Of a stretch of DNA of 16,741 bases, positions 1 to 6,879 are shown in pieces; within the stretch, counting starts at the first letter, position 1, and the number at the start of each line of letters is the position of its first letter. Source of the DNA: Campylobacterales bacterium (GTDB taxonomy: Bacteria > Campylobacterota > Campylobacteria > Campylobacterales > QNZT01); contig JALWKJ010000237.1 of assembly GCA_027081495.1 (NCBI GenBank), forward strand, positions 15,440-32,180. The letters are read 5' to 3'. The notes under the pieces were generated by a model. That model worked only from the letters and a program-made list of their open reading frames with translations, did not search any database and was not told the DNA's origin. A program made the translations under genes and the position numbers.

Positions 1-97
1 AATTTCTTTGAGAATGGTTAGTTATTTATGGAGTGTATCTATAATCTGTGAAATTATCATGTTCGCCTTTCAAAATAAAATTCTAAATTTTAATATT
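1..97. other. Non-coding AT-rich end of window
   Basis: This stretch lies downstream of the d1-domain gene. I see no convincing gene. The minus strand has a short AT hairpin (AAAATT-tag-AATTTT followed by ATTTTG) just after the stop, which is at best a weak terminator. A 12-codon minus-strand ORF (60 down to 22) has an AAAGG five bases upstream, but it is too short to call. Confidence 0.4.
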
Positions 98-1564
98 TTA
101 AACTTGATAAAATTTTCTATTTTTATTTACAAAATTGTATTTGCCCACAGGTATGTCCGCCGGATACGAGATTAGCTTTTTGAGGCTTTTCGTGTCCCAA
201 ACTTCGATTGAACCGTTGTGATCGTAAATACTAAGATAGGTATATTTTCCATCGCCCGTAAATTCCGCATGAATGTATTGTTTGTTTTTAACCGGAGTCA
301 AAATCTTTTTTGAAAAATCCTCTTTTTTGACGAGTATTAATTTATCGGTGCCGTTGTCTATCCAAAGATAAGGAGTATTTGGATGTGTTTTTACAAAAAA
401 ACCGTCTCCTCCTATATCGATTCGTTTTATAAATTGCCAATCATACATTTTCCATACGCTGACATAAGGTTTTCGAAGATGGGGAGTCGCGAAATAGAAA
501 TTTCCGTCTTTATACCAATATGTAGCTGAAAAAAGATGAGGCATACCTTCCATTTTATGTTCAAAAACCTCTTTCATACCCTTTATTTTGTAAACTCTGA
601 GCACCTTCCCGCCCCTTGCGGTCGCTATTATAAATTTATCGAAAGGATCGATAAAAAAATCCTCTATCGGCTCTTTTATCTTTTTATATTTTATAGTGAA
701 ATCTCTTGAATTTACGACTCCTACAAGAGGTTTGTCCCTATATGTAAAAATCATCTCGTCTTTTGTATATAGATCATATAACGCGCTCACTTTACCCTCA
801 AGCGGGATAATCTTTATCGGTTTTAGATCTTTTGAATCCATAACAACCATCTGTCTGGGTAAAAGACAAGTGGCTACGACTCTTTTTCCGTCGCGACTTA
901 ACGAAACATTTCGAAGATTGATACAAGCTCTAACCTCAAGTACTCTTTTACCCCGTTTGAGACTGTATTTTTCAACAAAACCGTCACGAGTCGGAACAAA
1001 GATATTTTCGGCGTTTGGAAATTGGTACTTTATACCCCCATGAACATTTTTTAGCGCAAATTTGTCTAAAATTTTCTCATCTTCCATTATCCATACATAT
1101 CCGCCGTCCCTCTCGACAACGGGCAAAACCTGTTCGATGTTTTTTATCCCCAGATTCTTCGGCTTATCGTTAAAGTGTTTTATAGATTTTAATATATCTT
1201 TTTTAGCCCAAGTTAGATTTTTATCGACGGGAGATTTGATATATCTGCTAATCTCCAATCTCTCATAAGGATTTAGGAACTCATAAGAAGGCATAAGCGT
1301 TTGAGGAAAACCGTTTTTAATCTTTTTTGAAAGATCTTTTATCTGCTTATACTTTCTTAAAAATTCCGGCAAAAGCGGAGGACCGACTAAGCCGATTCTC
1401 TCTTTATGATGACAAGCGGTGCAATATTTATTATATAATTTTTTACCGACATTTTGTTTTTTCACCGCTTCAATCATATGAGCGGCCGCGGGATCTATCG
1501 CATATAAATTTTGTAAAAAAAAGAGAGTTGTCAAAAAAATCAAATATTTTGATCTGGCTTTCAT
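98..1564 (-). CDS. nirN: c-type cytochrome / heme d1-domain protein, NirN type (NirF alternative)
   Basis: This is a 488-residue protein with a signal peptide (about 1-22), a cytochrome c domain with CTACH at 48-52 (Met91 a likely sixth ligand), then a d1-type beta-propeller. It aligns by eye with the NirS in the same operon: His175 in the NVHGG segment falls on the NirS d1-ligand His, and His343 on the first distal-pocket His. Between His343 and the shared FVKTHPN motif it is about 54 residues shorter than NirS. It has no PHPGRG segment, so the second distal His of nitrite reductase is missing. In the known family, NirN is a periplasmic dihydro-heme d1 dehydrogenase with just this c-plus-d1 layout and length; NirF usually lacks the c heme. 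I infer a role in d1 maturation or delivery, not nitrite reduction. It is the last gene of the nor-nir operon, 79 bases after nirS. The start has an AAGG about 9 bases upstream. Confidence 0.75.
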   Translation of the reverse strand: MKARSKYLIFLTTLFFLQNLYAIDPAAAHMIEAVKKQNVGKKLYNKYCTACHHKERIGLVGPPLLPEFLRKYKQIKDLSKKIKNGFPQTLMPSYEFLNPYERLEISRYIKSPVDKNLTWAKKDILKSIKHFNDKPKNLGIKNIEQVLPVVERDGGYVWIMEDEKILDKFALKNVHGGIKYQFPNAENIFVPTRDGFVEKYSLKRGKRVLEVRACINLRNVSLSRDGKRVVATCLLPRQMVVMDSKDLKPIKIIPLEGKVSALYDLYTKDEMIFTYRDKPLVGVVNSRDFTIKYKKIKEPIEDFFIDPFDKFIIATARGGKVLRVYKIKGMKEVFEHKMEGMPHLFSATYWYKDGNFYFATPHLRKPYVSVWKMYDWQFIKRIDIGGDGFFVKTHPNTPYLWIDNGTDKLILVKKEDFSKKILTPVKNKQYIHAEFTGDGKYTYLSIYDHNGSIEVWDTKSLKKLISYPADIPVGKYNFVNKNRKFYQV

Positions 1565-1587
1565 GATAGTTGCCTTGCTTAAGAGAT

Positions 1588-1626
1588 TAAAAAAAGAGAG
1601 TGACGCAGCCGAATAAATCGGTTGCG
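1588..1626 (-). terminator. Imperfect hairpin plus T7 between nirS and nirN
   Basis: CGCAGCCGA (1604-1612) and TCGGTTGCG (1618-1626) form a nine-base stem around a five-base loop. On the minus strand the stem is followed, after about eight bases, by seven Ts (1595-1589). One position is an A-C mismatch on the minus-strand transcript. The U run is also offset from the stem, so this is probably a partial terminator that lowers expression of the downstream gene below that of nirS. That reading is inference. Confidence 0.4.
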
Positions 1627-1643
1627 CCGTATCGATACTTTAT

Positions 1644-3278
1644 TTAATAAGTATCGGTCATTGTATTTGTTACATTAAACTTACCTGTTGGAGTGATAAG
1701 TCTCTTGTCGCTAATTACATTTTTCAACTCAAGCGTATTTGAGTCAAATACCAAAATCGGAGTAGCCGTAAGTTTGTTACCCCAAATACTTGTCCATACT
1801 TCACTACCGTCGGCGTTAAATTCAAAATGTACGGGACCTCTAGCTTTGACTTTCGGATCCGCGGATTTTAAATATTTTTCAGGAATAGGTATAGTTTTTA
1901 CGACTTCAAGTTTATCTTTGTCTATAACATAGATTTGAGTTTGAAGTTTTCTATCCGGATTAACCGGGCGATCCGCAAAGATATATTTGCTGTTTGGATG
2001 TGTTTTTACAAACAAGTTTCCACCGCCGTTTCCTGGAAGCTTAAACTTTTTAACAACTTTCCATGCATTTTTAGGATGACCTTTTGGATCTGTTCCTATC
2101 GCGATAATATCGTTTGAACCTATGTGACCGGAAATCCATACCGGACCGTAAATTTTAGAGTTAACATTGGCTCCGCGACCCGGATGCGGCTTAGTTCCTT
2201 GAGAAGGAATGTTAGCGACTAGTTTACCCTCTTTCGTATCGATGACGGAGATAATATTTCTTGCGTTTGCGGCTGTTAGGAAATATCTTTTACTAAGATC
2301 CCATCCGCCGTCGTGCAAAAATCTTTCCGCTTCAACCATTGTAACTTTGGGATTTTTTACATTTGAGTAGTCATATAGCCATACTTGTCCCGTCTCTTTG
2401 ACATTTATGATCCACTCGGGCTTGATATGCGAAGCGATGATCGCGGCGACTCTAGCTTCTCTCGTAAATACATTTTTATCGATCGTGTAACTTGCGGTCG
2501 ATACGATTTTAAGAGGCTCGAGAGTATTTGCGTCAAGCGTTACGATAGACGGCGGCCAGTAGCAACCGACTACGGCATATTTATCTTTGAACTCTTTGTA
2601 TTTTGATGTATCGATACTTCTCGCATCGTTACAAGGTCTAAGTTCCGCGACATTTTTAGGCACTTTCATCCACAAATCTATCATAGACGCTTTACCGTCT
2701 CTTCCTATTACATACATATATCTACCGCTGGCGCTTGTTCTTGTAATATGAGTCGCATATCCCGATTTGACGACGGAGATCACTTTTTTAGTCTTTCCGT
2801 CAACTATAGCGATTTTTCCTATATCTCTTAAAATTACCGCAAAATAGTCTTTCCAGTTTTTGGATTCCGGCGCTTTTGGTCTATCTTTTACGGGGATAAG
2901 AACTTTCCAACTTTTTTTCATATCCTCCATAGATTTCTCCGGCGGCATCGGCGGTTCTACCTGAATATATTTTGCCATAAGCTCTGTTTGCGCAGTTGAC
3001 AATTCACCTGATTTACCCCAACCCGGCATACCGCCCGGAGTTCCTTCCGTAATAATAGTTTTTAACGCTTCCGTACCTATGCCCGTTGTTTTTTTAGGCT
3101 CAAGATTTGGACCAAGCGCTCCTTTTCTAAGCATTCCGTGACAACCCGCGCACCTATCGAAATAGATCTGCGTAGCCTCTTTCATTTCGGCATCCGAGAG
3201 CTTAACGGCGGACGCGTGCATACTTACGGCGACAACACTGGTAGTTGCAACCAAACTTAATAATTTTACTAACTTCAT
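1644..3278 (-). CDS. nirS: Cytochrome cd1 nitrite reductase NirS
   Basis: Periplasmic respiratory enzyme that reduces nitrite to NO. With the start at 3278 the protein has 544 residues. It has a signal peptide ending near HASA (21-24), a cytochrome c domain with CAGCH at 43-47 and Met84 in GGMPGWG as likely ligand, then the eight-bladed d1 propeller. The d1 proximal ligand is His177 (YATHITR). The two distal-pocket histidines are His322 (LHDGGWD) and His365 (PHPGRG), spaced 43 apart as in Paracoccus NirS. The C terminus TPTGKFNV...DTY is typical of the family. The reading frame runs open 20 codons further upstream, but AAAGGAGG and the signal peptide both place the start at 3278. It follows norB and a 48-codon gene in one transcription unit, so NO production and NO removal are co-expressed. 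Confidence 0.97.
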   Translation of the reverse strand: MKLVKLLSLVATTSVVAVSMHASAVKLSDAEMKEATQIYFDRCAGCHGMLRKGALGPNLEPKKTTGIGTEALKTIITEGTPGGMPGWGKSGELSTAQTELMAKYIQVEPPMPPEKSMEDMKKSWKVLIPVKDRPKAPESKNWKDYFAVILRDIGKIAIVDGKTKKVISVVKSGYATHITRTSASGRYMYVIGRDGKASMIDLWMKVPKNVAELRPCNDARSIDTSKYKEFKDKYAVVGCYWPPSIVTLDANTLEPLKIVSTASYTIDKNVFTREARVAAIIASHIKPEWIINVKETGQVWLYDYSNVKNPKVTMVEAERFLHDGGWDLSKRYFLTAANARNIISVIDTKEGKLVANIPSQGTKPHPGRGANVNSKIYGPVWISGHIGSNDIIAIGTDPKGHPKNAWKVVKKFKLPGNGGGNLFVKTHPNSKYIFADRPVNPDRKLQTQIYVIDKDKLEVVKTIPIPEKYLKSADPKVKARGPVHFEFNADGSEVWTSIWGNKLTATPILVFDSNTLELKNVISDKRLITPTGKFNVTNTMTDTY

Positions 3279-3282
3279 ATTT

Positions 3283-3290
3283 CCTCCTTT
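3283..3290 (-). promoter_or_regulatory. Strong ribosome binding site of nirS
   Basis: On the minus strand AAAGGAGG stands four bases before the ATG at 3278. It decides the start against the longer frame beginning at 3338, which has no comparable site and would bury the signal peptide behind 20 basic residues. Confidence 0.8.
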
Positions 3291-3349
3291 AAAGTTATTA
3301 AACAGTCTTTTTCCCCTCACCTCTATATATTTTAGCAAACTTATGTTTA

Positions 3350-3496
3350 TTATTTGCTCAATTTCTTTTTCTCACTGAAATAGATGAAAAACATCGGTAA
3401 AACAATCAGCGTGTGCAAAAATATCGTTAGCGTTAAAGGACCTTGATTTATAGTCGCAAAGAAACTCGGTACGATATCCGTAAATGGTGTTATCAT
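3350..3496 (-). CDS. Small one-helix membrane protein between norB and nirS
   Basis: A 48-codon gene with an optimal AAAGGAG (3509-3503) six bases before its ATG. It sits 73 bases after norB and 71 bases before nirS on the same strand. The product starts MITPFTDIVPSFF, has one clear membrane segment at about 20-40 (ending PMFFIYF), and finishes with a charged tail SEKKKLSK. The lysine-rich tail suggests an N-out/C-in topology. I do not recognise a family. Position and size resemble the small accessory subunits of heme-copper oxidases (CcoQ-like), so a subunit or assembly/stability factor of NorCB is the natural guess. No motif supports a specific function. The excellent ribosome site and the hydrophobic-then-basic pattern make chance occurrence unlikely. 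Confidence 0.75.
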   Translation of the reverse strand: MITPFTDIVPSFFATINQGPLTLTIFLHTLIVLPMFFIYFSEKKKLSK

Positions 3497-3529
3497 TTTA
3501 CTCTCCTTTCATATTTATTTTATTTATAA

Positions 3530-3560
3530 ATCCGAAAAGAAGAGTTTAATCTTTTCGGAT
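3530..3560 (-). promoter_or_regulatory. Intercistronic hairpin after norB
   Basis: ATCCGAAAAGA (3530-3540) and TCTTTTCGGAT (3550-3560) are perfect 11-base arms around a nine-base loop, starting nine bases after the norB stop. The minus strand beyond it is AT-rich (TTTATAAATAAA) but has no proper U run. It reads better as an mRNA-stabilising or processing hairpin than as a full terminator, since two well-initiated genes follow. Confidence 0.6.
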
Positions 3561-3569
3561 AAATGGCGT

Positions 3570-5033
3570 CTAGGCAGCCGAGGGCTGAATCGATGCCGAC
3601 CCTTGTTGTTCTTTTGATCTTTGACCGATAGTCAAAAGATCCATCACCAACAAAACAAAACCTATAAATGTTACAACACCCATTACAAGACGCCATCCCA
3701 TACCTTGAACATACCACAAAAGATTTTGAGCCGTAAAATAAGCTTCCCAAGTAGCTCCAAGTTCGGCTCTTTCAACAAGCACCTGCTCATAACCGGTAAT
3801 CGTCAAGGCCACAGTCATACCTAAAACTCCGATAACGATCAACGATATAGCCCATTTGGATAGAGCCGTCGCTCTCATATGTTTAATTCCGTAAGCTCCT
3901 TGAAGACCAAGATACATCATACCTATCAATATGGTAGCGTAAGCTCCAAAAAACGCAAGATGTCCGTGAGCGTTTGTAAACTGGGTACCGTGAGTATAGA
4001 TATTTACTTGAGGAAGCGTATGAAAAAATCCCCATATACCGGCGCCCAAAAAGTTACCGAACGCATTTGTAGCGATCCACGCCATAGCCGGACCGTTATT
4101 TATGGCATGAGCTCCGCCTTCAGCTTCGACTTTACCTTGCTCTTTGCCCCAATCATAAAGAACATGAACAAACATTGCGACAAGAGGCACAGGCTCGAGC
4201 GCTGAAAAAAGAGCGCCTATCTCCCACCAGTACTCTGGAGTACCGATCCAAAAATAGTGGTGTCCAAGACCCAAAATTCCTGAACCTAAAAGCATCAACA
4301 CCTCGATCCATAGCCACATTTCGACTATCTCTCTTTTTGCGCCAAGGATCTTAATCAAACCGTAAGCGGCGAGAGTTCCGACAAAAACTTCCCATGTAGC
4401 TTCAACCCATAAGTGGATTACCCACCACCACCAATATTGATCCATAGTTATACTGTCGGTAAAAAACATACCGCAAAGATAAAGACCGGCAAGAGCGAAA
4501 AGGTTCGCGACCATAACGGTCATAATACCCGTTCTTTCACCTTTTAAATATGTAGCCAATACATTATAATAAAATATTAAAACGACAACGACTATACCGA
4601 TATCCGCCCATCTTGGAGCTTCAAGATACTCTCTACCCTCGTTGATAAGCCAAATAGTCATCTCCGTACCGGAACCGACTTGAATAAATATATATACGAG
4701 TACGACTACCGCAACCGCCGCCGTCAATACCCAAAAAGCGAGTTTGGCGATTCCCGGGGCTACTACTTCCCTTCCCGTTTCGTCGGGGATCATATAGTAA
4801 ACCGAACCGATCATCGCATAAAGCATCCATACTACCAAAGCGTTGATATGAACCATTCTCGCAACCGAAAAATCAAAAATCTCAAACAAAAAAGAGGGAT
4901 ATAAAAATTGAATAGCGGCTATTAGTCCCATCAAAAGCTGAGCGCCGAAAAGTATGATAGCCACCCTGAAATACATCATCCCGATTTTTTTAGATTCATA
5001 CTGTAATGAATTCGTTTTGATACTATTTAGCAT
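3570..5033 (-). CDS. norB: Nitric oxide reductase large subunit NorB
   Basis: Integral membrane heme b / heme b3-FeB subunit that reduces two NO to N2O. With the start at 5033 the protein has 487 residues and about twelve membrane helices. Metal ligands are all visible: His62 and His358 (heme b), His356 (heme b3), and His207, His258 and His259 with Glu211 for FeB; Glu280 is also kept. The positions 207/211/258/259/280 match Pseudomonas NorB numbering. No long quinol-oxidase-type N-terminal extension is present and norC is adjacent, so this is the cytochrome c-dependent class (cNOR). The ATG overlaps the end of norC by 11 bases and has AAGGAGG five bases upstream; an in-frame ATG eight codons earlier (5057) lies deeper in norC and is less likely. 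NorQ/NorD/NorE/NorF genes are not in the window. Confidence 0.97.
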   Translation of the reverse strand: MLNSIKTNSLQYESKKIGMMYFRVAIILFGAQLLMGLIAAIQFLYPSFLFEIFDFSVARMVHINALVVWMLYAMIGSVYYMIPDETGREVVAPGIAKLAFWVLTAAVAVVVLVYIFIQVGSGTEMTIWLINEGREYLEAPRWADIGIVVVVLIFYYNVLATYLKGERTGIMTVMVANLFALAGLYLCGMFFTDSITMDQYWWWWVIHLWVEATWEVFVGTLAAYGLIKILGAKREIVEMWLWIEVLMLLGSGILGLGHHYFWIGTPEYWWEIGALFSALEPVPLVAMFVHVLYDWGKEQGKVEAEGGAHAINNGPAMAWIATNAFGNFLGAGIWGFFHTLPQVNIYTHGTQFTNAHGHLAFFGAYATILIGMMYLGLQGAYGIKHMRATALSKWAISLIVIGVLGMTVALTITGYEQVLVERAELGATWEAYFTAQNLLWYVQGMGWRLVMGVVTFIGFVLLVMDLLTIGQRSKEQQGSASIQPSAA

Positions 5034-5679
5034 AAGTGCCTCCTTGCTCTTTTCCAAAATTTCTCGGGAAGCCGTTTGTGTCTATTGAACTCATATGTTT
5101 TAAAAACGCTACCAACGCTACCGCTTCGTCGGCGGTAATTCCGAGATTGGGCATCATTCTCGCATGAGTAGGATATTTTGAAGGATTTTGTAAAAATTCC
5201 GCCATCGCTTCTTCTTTTGTGCTTTTACCCGTCATTCCCATCATAGGACCGTCGCTGCTCCAGGCGGGATCAAGCCATGCTTTTGTAAGATCGGGCGCAT
5301 AGTAGGCTCCGTTACCCAAAAGAGTATGACAATTCATACAGTTTTTCGCCTGAGATGTAAGCTTACCTTTATGAAGAAGTTTAGCCGCCTCTTCAACACT
5401 CCACTCTTTTCCGAAAAAAGGCTCTTTCTCACCTATGACGGGAGCTTCATGTCCCCTTTTTTCATTCATCTCGTATTTTATGTTGTAGTTTATAACCGTA
5501 GGGGCGGGAACCCTTTTGGTTACACCATTTTGTAAATCAGCGTCGGTACCCATTTTAATCTGCCCCATCGTATCAAATGTAAGCCAGATTAAAAGTACCG
5601 CCGCAACTCCGGTTACCCATGCAGCCGATCGCCTCCAAAACGACATGCTGCGCCATACAGAAGTTGGTTGTTCTGCCAT
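5023..5679 (-). CDS. norC: Nitric oxide reductase cytochrome c subunit NorC, extended form
   Basis: Membrane-anchored monoheme cytochrome c that passes electrons to NorB. The 218 residues contain one N-terminal membrane anchor (about 18-36), then a periplasmic part with CMNCH at 114-118 and the MMPNLG ligand motif around Met175/176. The stretch LLGNGAYYAPDLTKAW is the NorC signature. It is about 70 residues longer than the usual near-150-residue NorC. Most of the excess (about 45-105) lies between the anchor and the heme site and contains a conserved-looking GEKEPFFGKEWS patch. AGGAGGT stands nine bases before the ATG. The gene follows the 107-residue membrane protein by 16 bases, its own ribosome site beginning at that gene's stop codon, and overlaps norB, so the three are co-translated. 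Confidence 0.95.
   Translation of the reverse strand: MAEQPTSVWRSMSFWRRSAAWVTGVAAVLLIWLTFDTMGQIKMGTDADLQNGVTKRVPAPTVINYNIKYEMNEKRGHEAPVIGEKEPFFGKEWSVEEAAKLLHKGKLTSQAKNCMNCHTLLGNGAYYAPDLTKAWLDPAWSSDGPMMGMTGKSTKEEAMAEFLQNPSKYPTHARMMPNLGITADEAVALVAFLKHMSSIDTNGFPRNFGKEQGGTYAK
5039..5045 (-). promoter_or_regulatory. Ribosome binding site of norB inside norC
   Basis: AAGGAGG on the minus strand, five bases before the ATG at 5033, lies within the last codons of norC. It fixes the norB start at 5033 and shows translational coupling of the two NO reductase subunits. Confidence 0.75.
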
Positions 5680-5695
5680 AGTGTGCTACCTCCTA

Positions 5696-6019
5696 TTAAT
5701 CGTGCTGTTTGTGAGTCTCTTGCATCAAAAAGTAGATAAAATGAGGCAATATAAAATATGCGAACATAGCCATCATTAACACTTTTTGAGTAAAAGATCC
5801 ACTTCCAACCAGAGTACTGAGCAAATAGAGAGAGTATGCGCATCCAAGCCAGAAAATATACCCGATATATTGATAATACGAGGGAATTTTTTTCATTTTG
5901 GAAAAAGTATATAATCCCACAAATATCGTCCCGAAGATCAAAACAAGGGTCGCCGATATAAAAATCGGTAAAAAATCGTTCGGGGCAAGCTGCGGCATAT
6001 TTAAATATACTTCTTTCAT
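5696..6019 (-). CDS. Three-helix membrane protein, first gene of the nor-nir operon
   Basis: A 107-residue protein of unknown function. Hydrophobic segments at about 15-37, 49-70 and 79-98 predict three membrane helices, with a short positively charged loop KMKKIPSYYQY (41-51) after the first. The tail QETHKQHD is polar. An AGGAGATAGT precedes the ATG at 6019; Met8 is a less likely alternative. It is the first gene behind the FNR-type promoter and is followed 16 bases later by norC, so it is almost certainly made together with NO reductase. It has no visible heme or metal ligands. It is not recognisably NorE, NorF or NorD; as an inference it may be a functional substitute for the missing NorE/NorF-type accessory proteins. 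Confidence 0.8.
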   Translation of the reverse strand: MKEVYLNMPQLAPNDFLPIFISATLVLIFGTIFVGLYTFSKMKKIPSYYQYIGYIFWLGCAYSLYLLSTLVGSGSFTQKVLMMAMFAYFILPHFIYFLMQETHKQHD

Positions 6020-6045
6020 ACTATCTCCTGCTTATAAAAGTACTA

Positions 6046-6094
6046 CGACAGTATTGTAATAAAATAATAACTTTTAATGATTGACATAAGTCAA
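6046..6094 (-). promoter_or_regulatory. FNR/DNR-type promoter of the nor-nir operon
   Basis: TTGAC-ATAA-GTCAA at 6081-6094 is a perfect inverted repeat of the Crp/Fnr-family type. On the minus strand a TACAAT -10 element lies at 6058-6053, giving a predicted start at about 6046. The site centre (6087.5) is then at -41.5, the classic class II activator position. No good -35 hexamer is seen, as expected for an activated promoter. The leader is about 27 bases. The regulator gene ends ten bases upstream and carries a matching recognition helix. Confidence 0.8.
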
Positions 6095-6104
6095 GAAGAA
6101 CGAA

Positions 6105-6746
6105 TCAAAAGAGACTTTTTAACGCCTTTTCATCCAAAATAGTTATATTATGCTTTTTATCGATAGAGATAATAGAGTTTTTTTTGAGCTTCGCGAGAGT
6201 CCTTGAGAGCGTCTCCGGAGAGACATTTAAAATAGCCGCGATTTGATTGTTTTTAATGCTTTCAAAAAGCTCTTTATGCTCATCTATAAACTTCGCTACT
6301 TTGGCTTCCGATGTAAGAATCATCTCATGATGGATGACATTTGATAAAATTTTCACCTTTTTAGTCAAAGATTTTATGATCTCCATACAGATCTGGGAAT
6401 TTTCATATAAAAGATCTTCGAGTTTGTTATATTCTATCTTTAAAACCGTTCCTTTTGTAATGAATTTTGCGGATGCAGGAAAACGCATGTTTTCAAAATT
6501 CGCTAATTCGCCTATCATGGAAATCGGCGTAAACTGATGAATATATATCTCATGACCTTTGTGATCCGTTTTATAAAGGCGTAAAACCCCATCTACGAGT
6601 ATATAGAGTTTACCCGGCTCGTCGCCTTCATAAAAAAGGAGCTCGTTTGCGTTATAACTTCTAAAGCAGGAAATCTGACCGAGCTTTTTGATATTTTCAT
6701 CACTTAAACTACTGAAAAACGGTATCTCTTTTAATGTAATTTTCAT
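6105..6746 (-). CDS. Crp/Fnr-family transcriptional regulator (DNR/NnrR-like)
   Basis: A 213-residue regulator: cyclic-nucleotide-binding-like sensor fold at about 8-105, dimerisation helix at about 108-140, and a C-terminal winged helix at about 150-213. The recognition helix SPETLSRTLAKLKK (176-189) has Glu178, Ser181 and Arg182 in the E-x-x-S-R spacing that FNR uses to read TTGA half-sites. The only cysteines are Cys27 and Cys120, so it cannot hold an FNR [4Fe-4S] cluster. A heme/NO-sensing DNR or NnrR role is therefore more likely than direct oxygen sensing; this is inference. It lies just upstream of, and co-oriented with, the nor-nir operon, whose promoter has a perfect TTGAC-N4-GTCAA site. 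AAGGG precedes the ATG by seven bases. Read-through from this gene into the operon is possible, as I see no terminator. Confidence 0.9.
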   Translation of the reverse strand: MKITLKEIPFFSSLSDENIKKLGQISCFRSYNANELLFYEGDEPGKLYILVDGVLRLYKTDHKGHEIYIHQFTPISMIGELANFENMRFPASAKFITKGTVLKIEYNKLEDLLYENSQICMEIIKSLTKKVKILSNVIHHEMILTSEAKVAKFIDEHKELFESIKNNQIAAILNVSPETLSRTLAKLKKNSIISIDKKHNITILDEKALKSLF

Positions 6747-6768
6747 TGCTAACCCTTGTTAACCGAAT

Positions 6769-6774
6769 ATTATA
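6769..6774 (-). promoter_or_regulatory. -10 element of the regulator gene
   Basis: On the minus strand TATAAT at 6774-6769 would give a start near 6762 and a leader of about 16 bases before the ATG at 6746. No -35 hexamer of good quality is found at 16-18 bases, so the promoter is weak or activated. Confidence 0.45.
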
Positions 6775-6846
6775 TCGACAAAATTCTTTATACTTTGTAA
6801 AATTTTTATACTTAAGGTCGCCGCTAATGATAGACGATGTCGATGG

Positions 6847-6863
6847 TGATTAAATATTAATCA
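6847..6863. promoter_or_regulatory. Palindromic operator candidate in the divergent control region
   Basis: TGATTAA-ATA-TTAATCA is a perfect 17-base inverted repeat in the 187-bp space between the regulator gene and the transporter. It differs from the TTGAC-N4-GTCAA site of the nor operon, so another regulator may bind it. It is centred about 53 bases upstream of the start expected from the TATACT at 6896. Confidence 0.45.
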
Positions 6864-6879
6864 TATCTATGTTTATATT

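Noticed and set aside
22..60. 12-codon minus-strand ORF with an AAAGG upstream
   Set aside because: Too short to support. It could be a leader peptide of a gene beyond the window, but nothing further can be seen.
3279..3338. Upstream in-frame start giving NirS 20 extra residues
   Set aside because: The extra part (MLKYIEVRGKRLF...) would bury the signal peptide, and AAAGGAGG lies directly before the internal ATG at 3278.
3879..4205. 108-codon plus-strand ORF inside norB
   Set aside because: It runs antisense to well-supported norB codons, has a Lys/Ser-rich unstructured product and no ribosome site; it is a shadow of the membrane-protein codon pattern.
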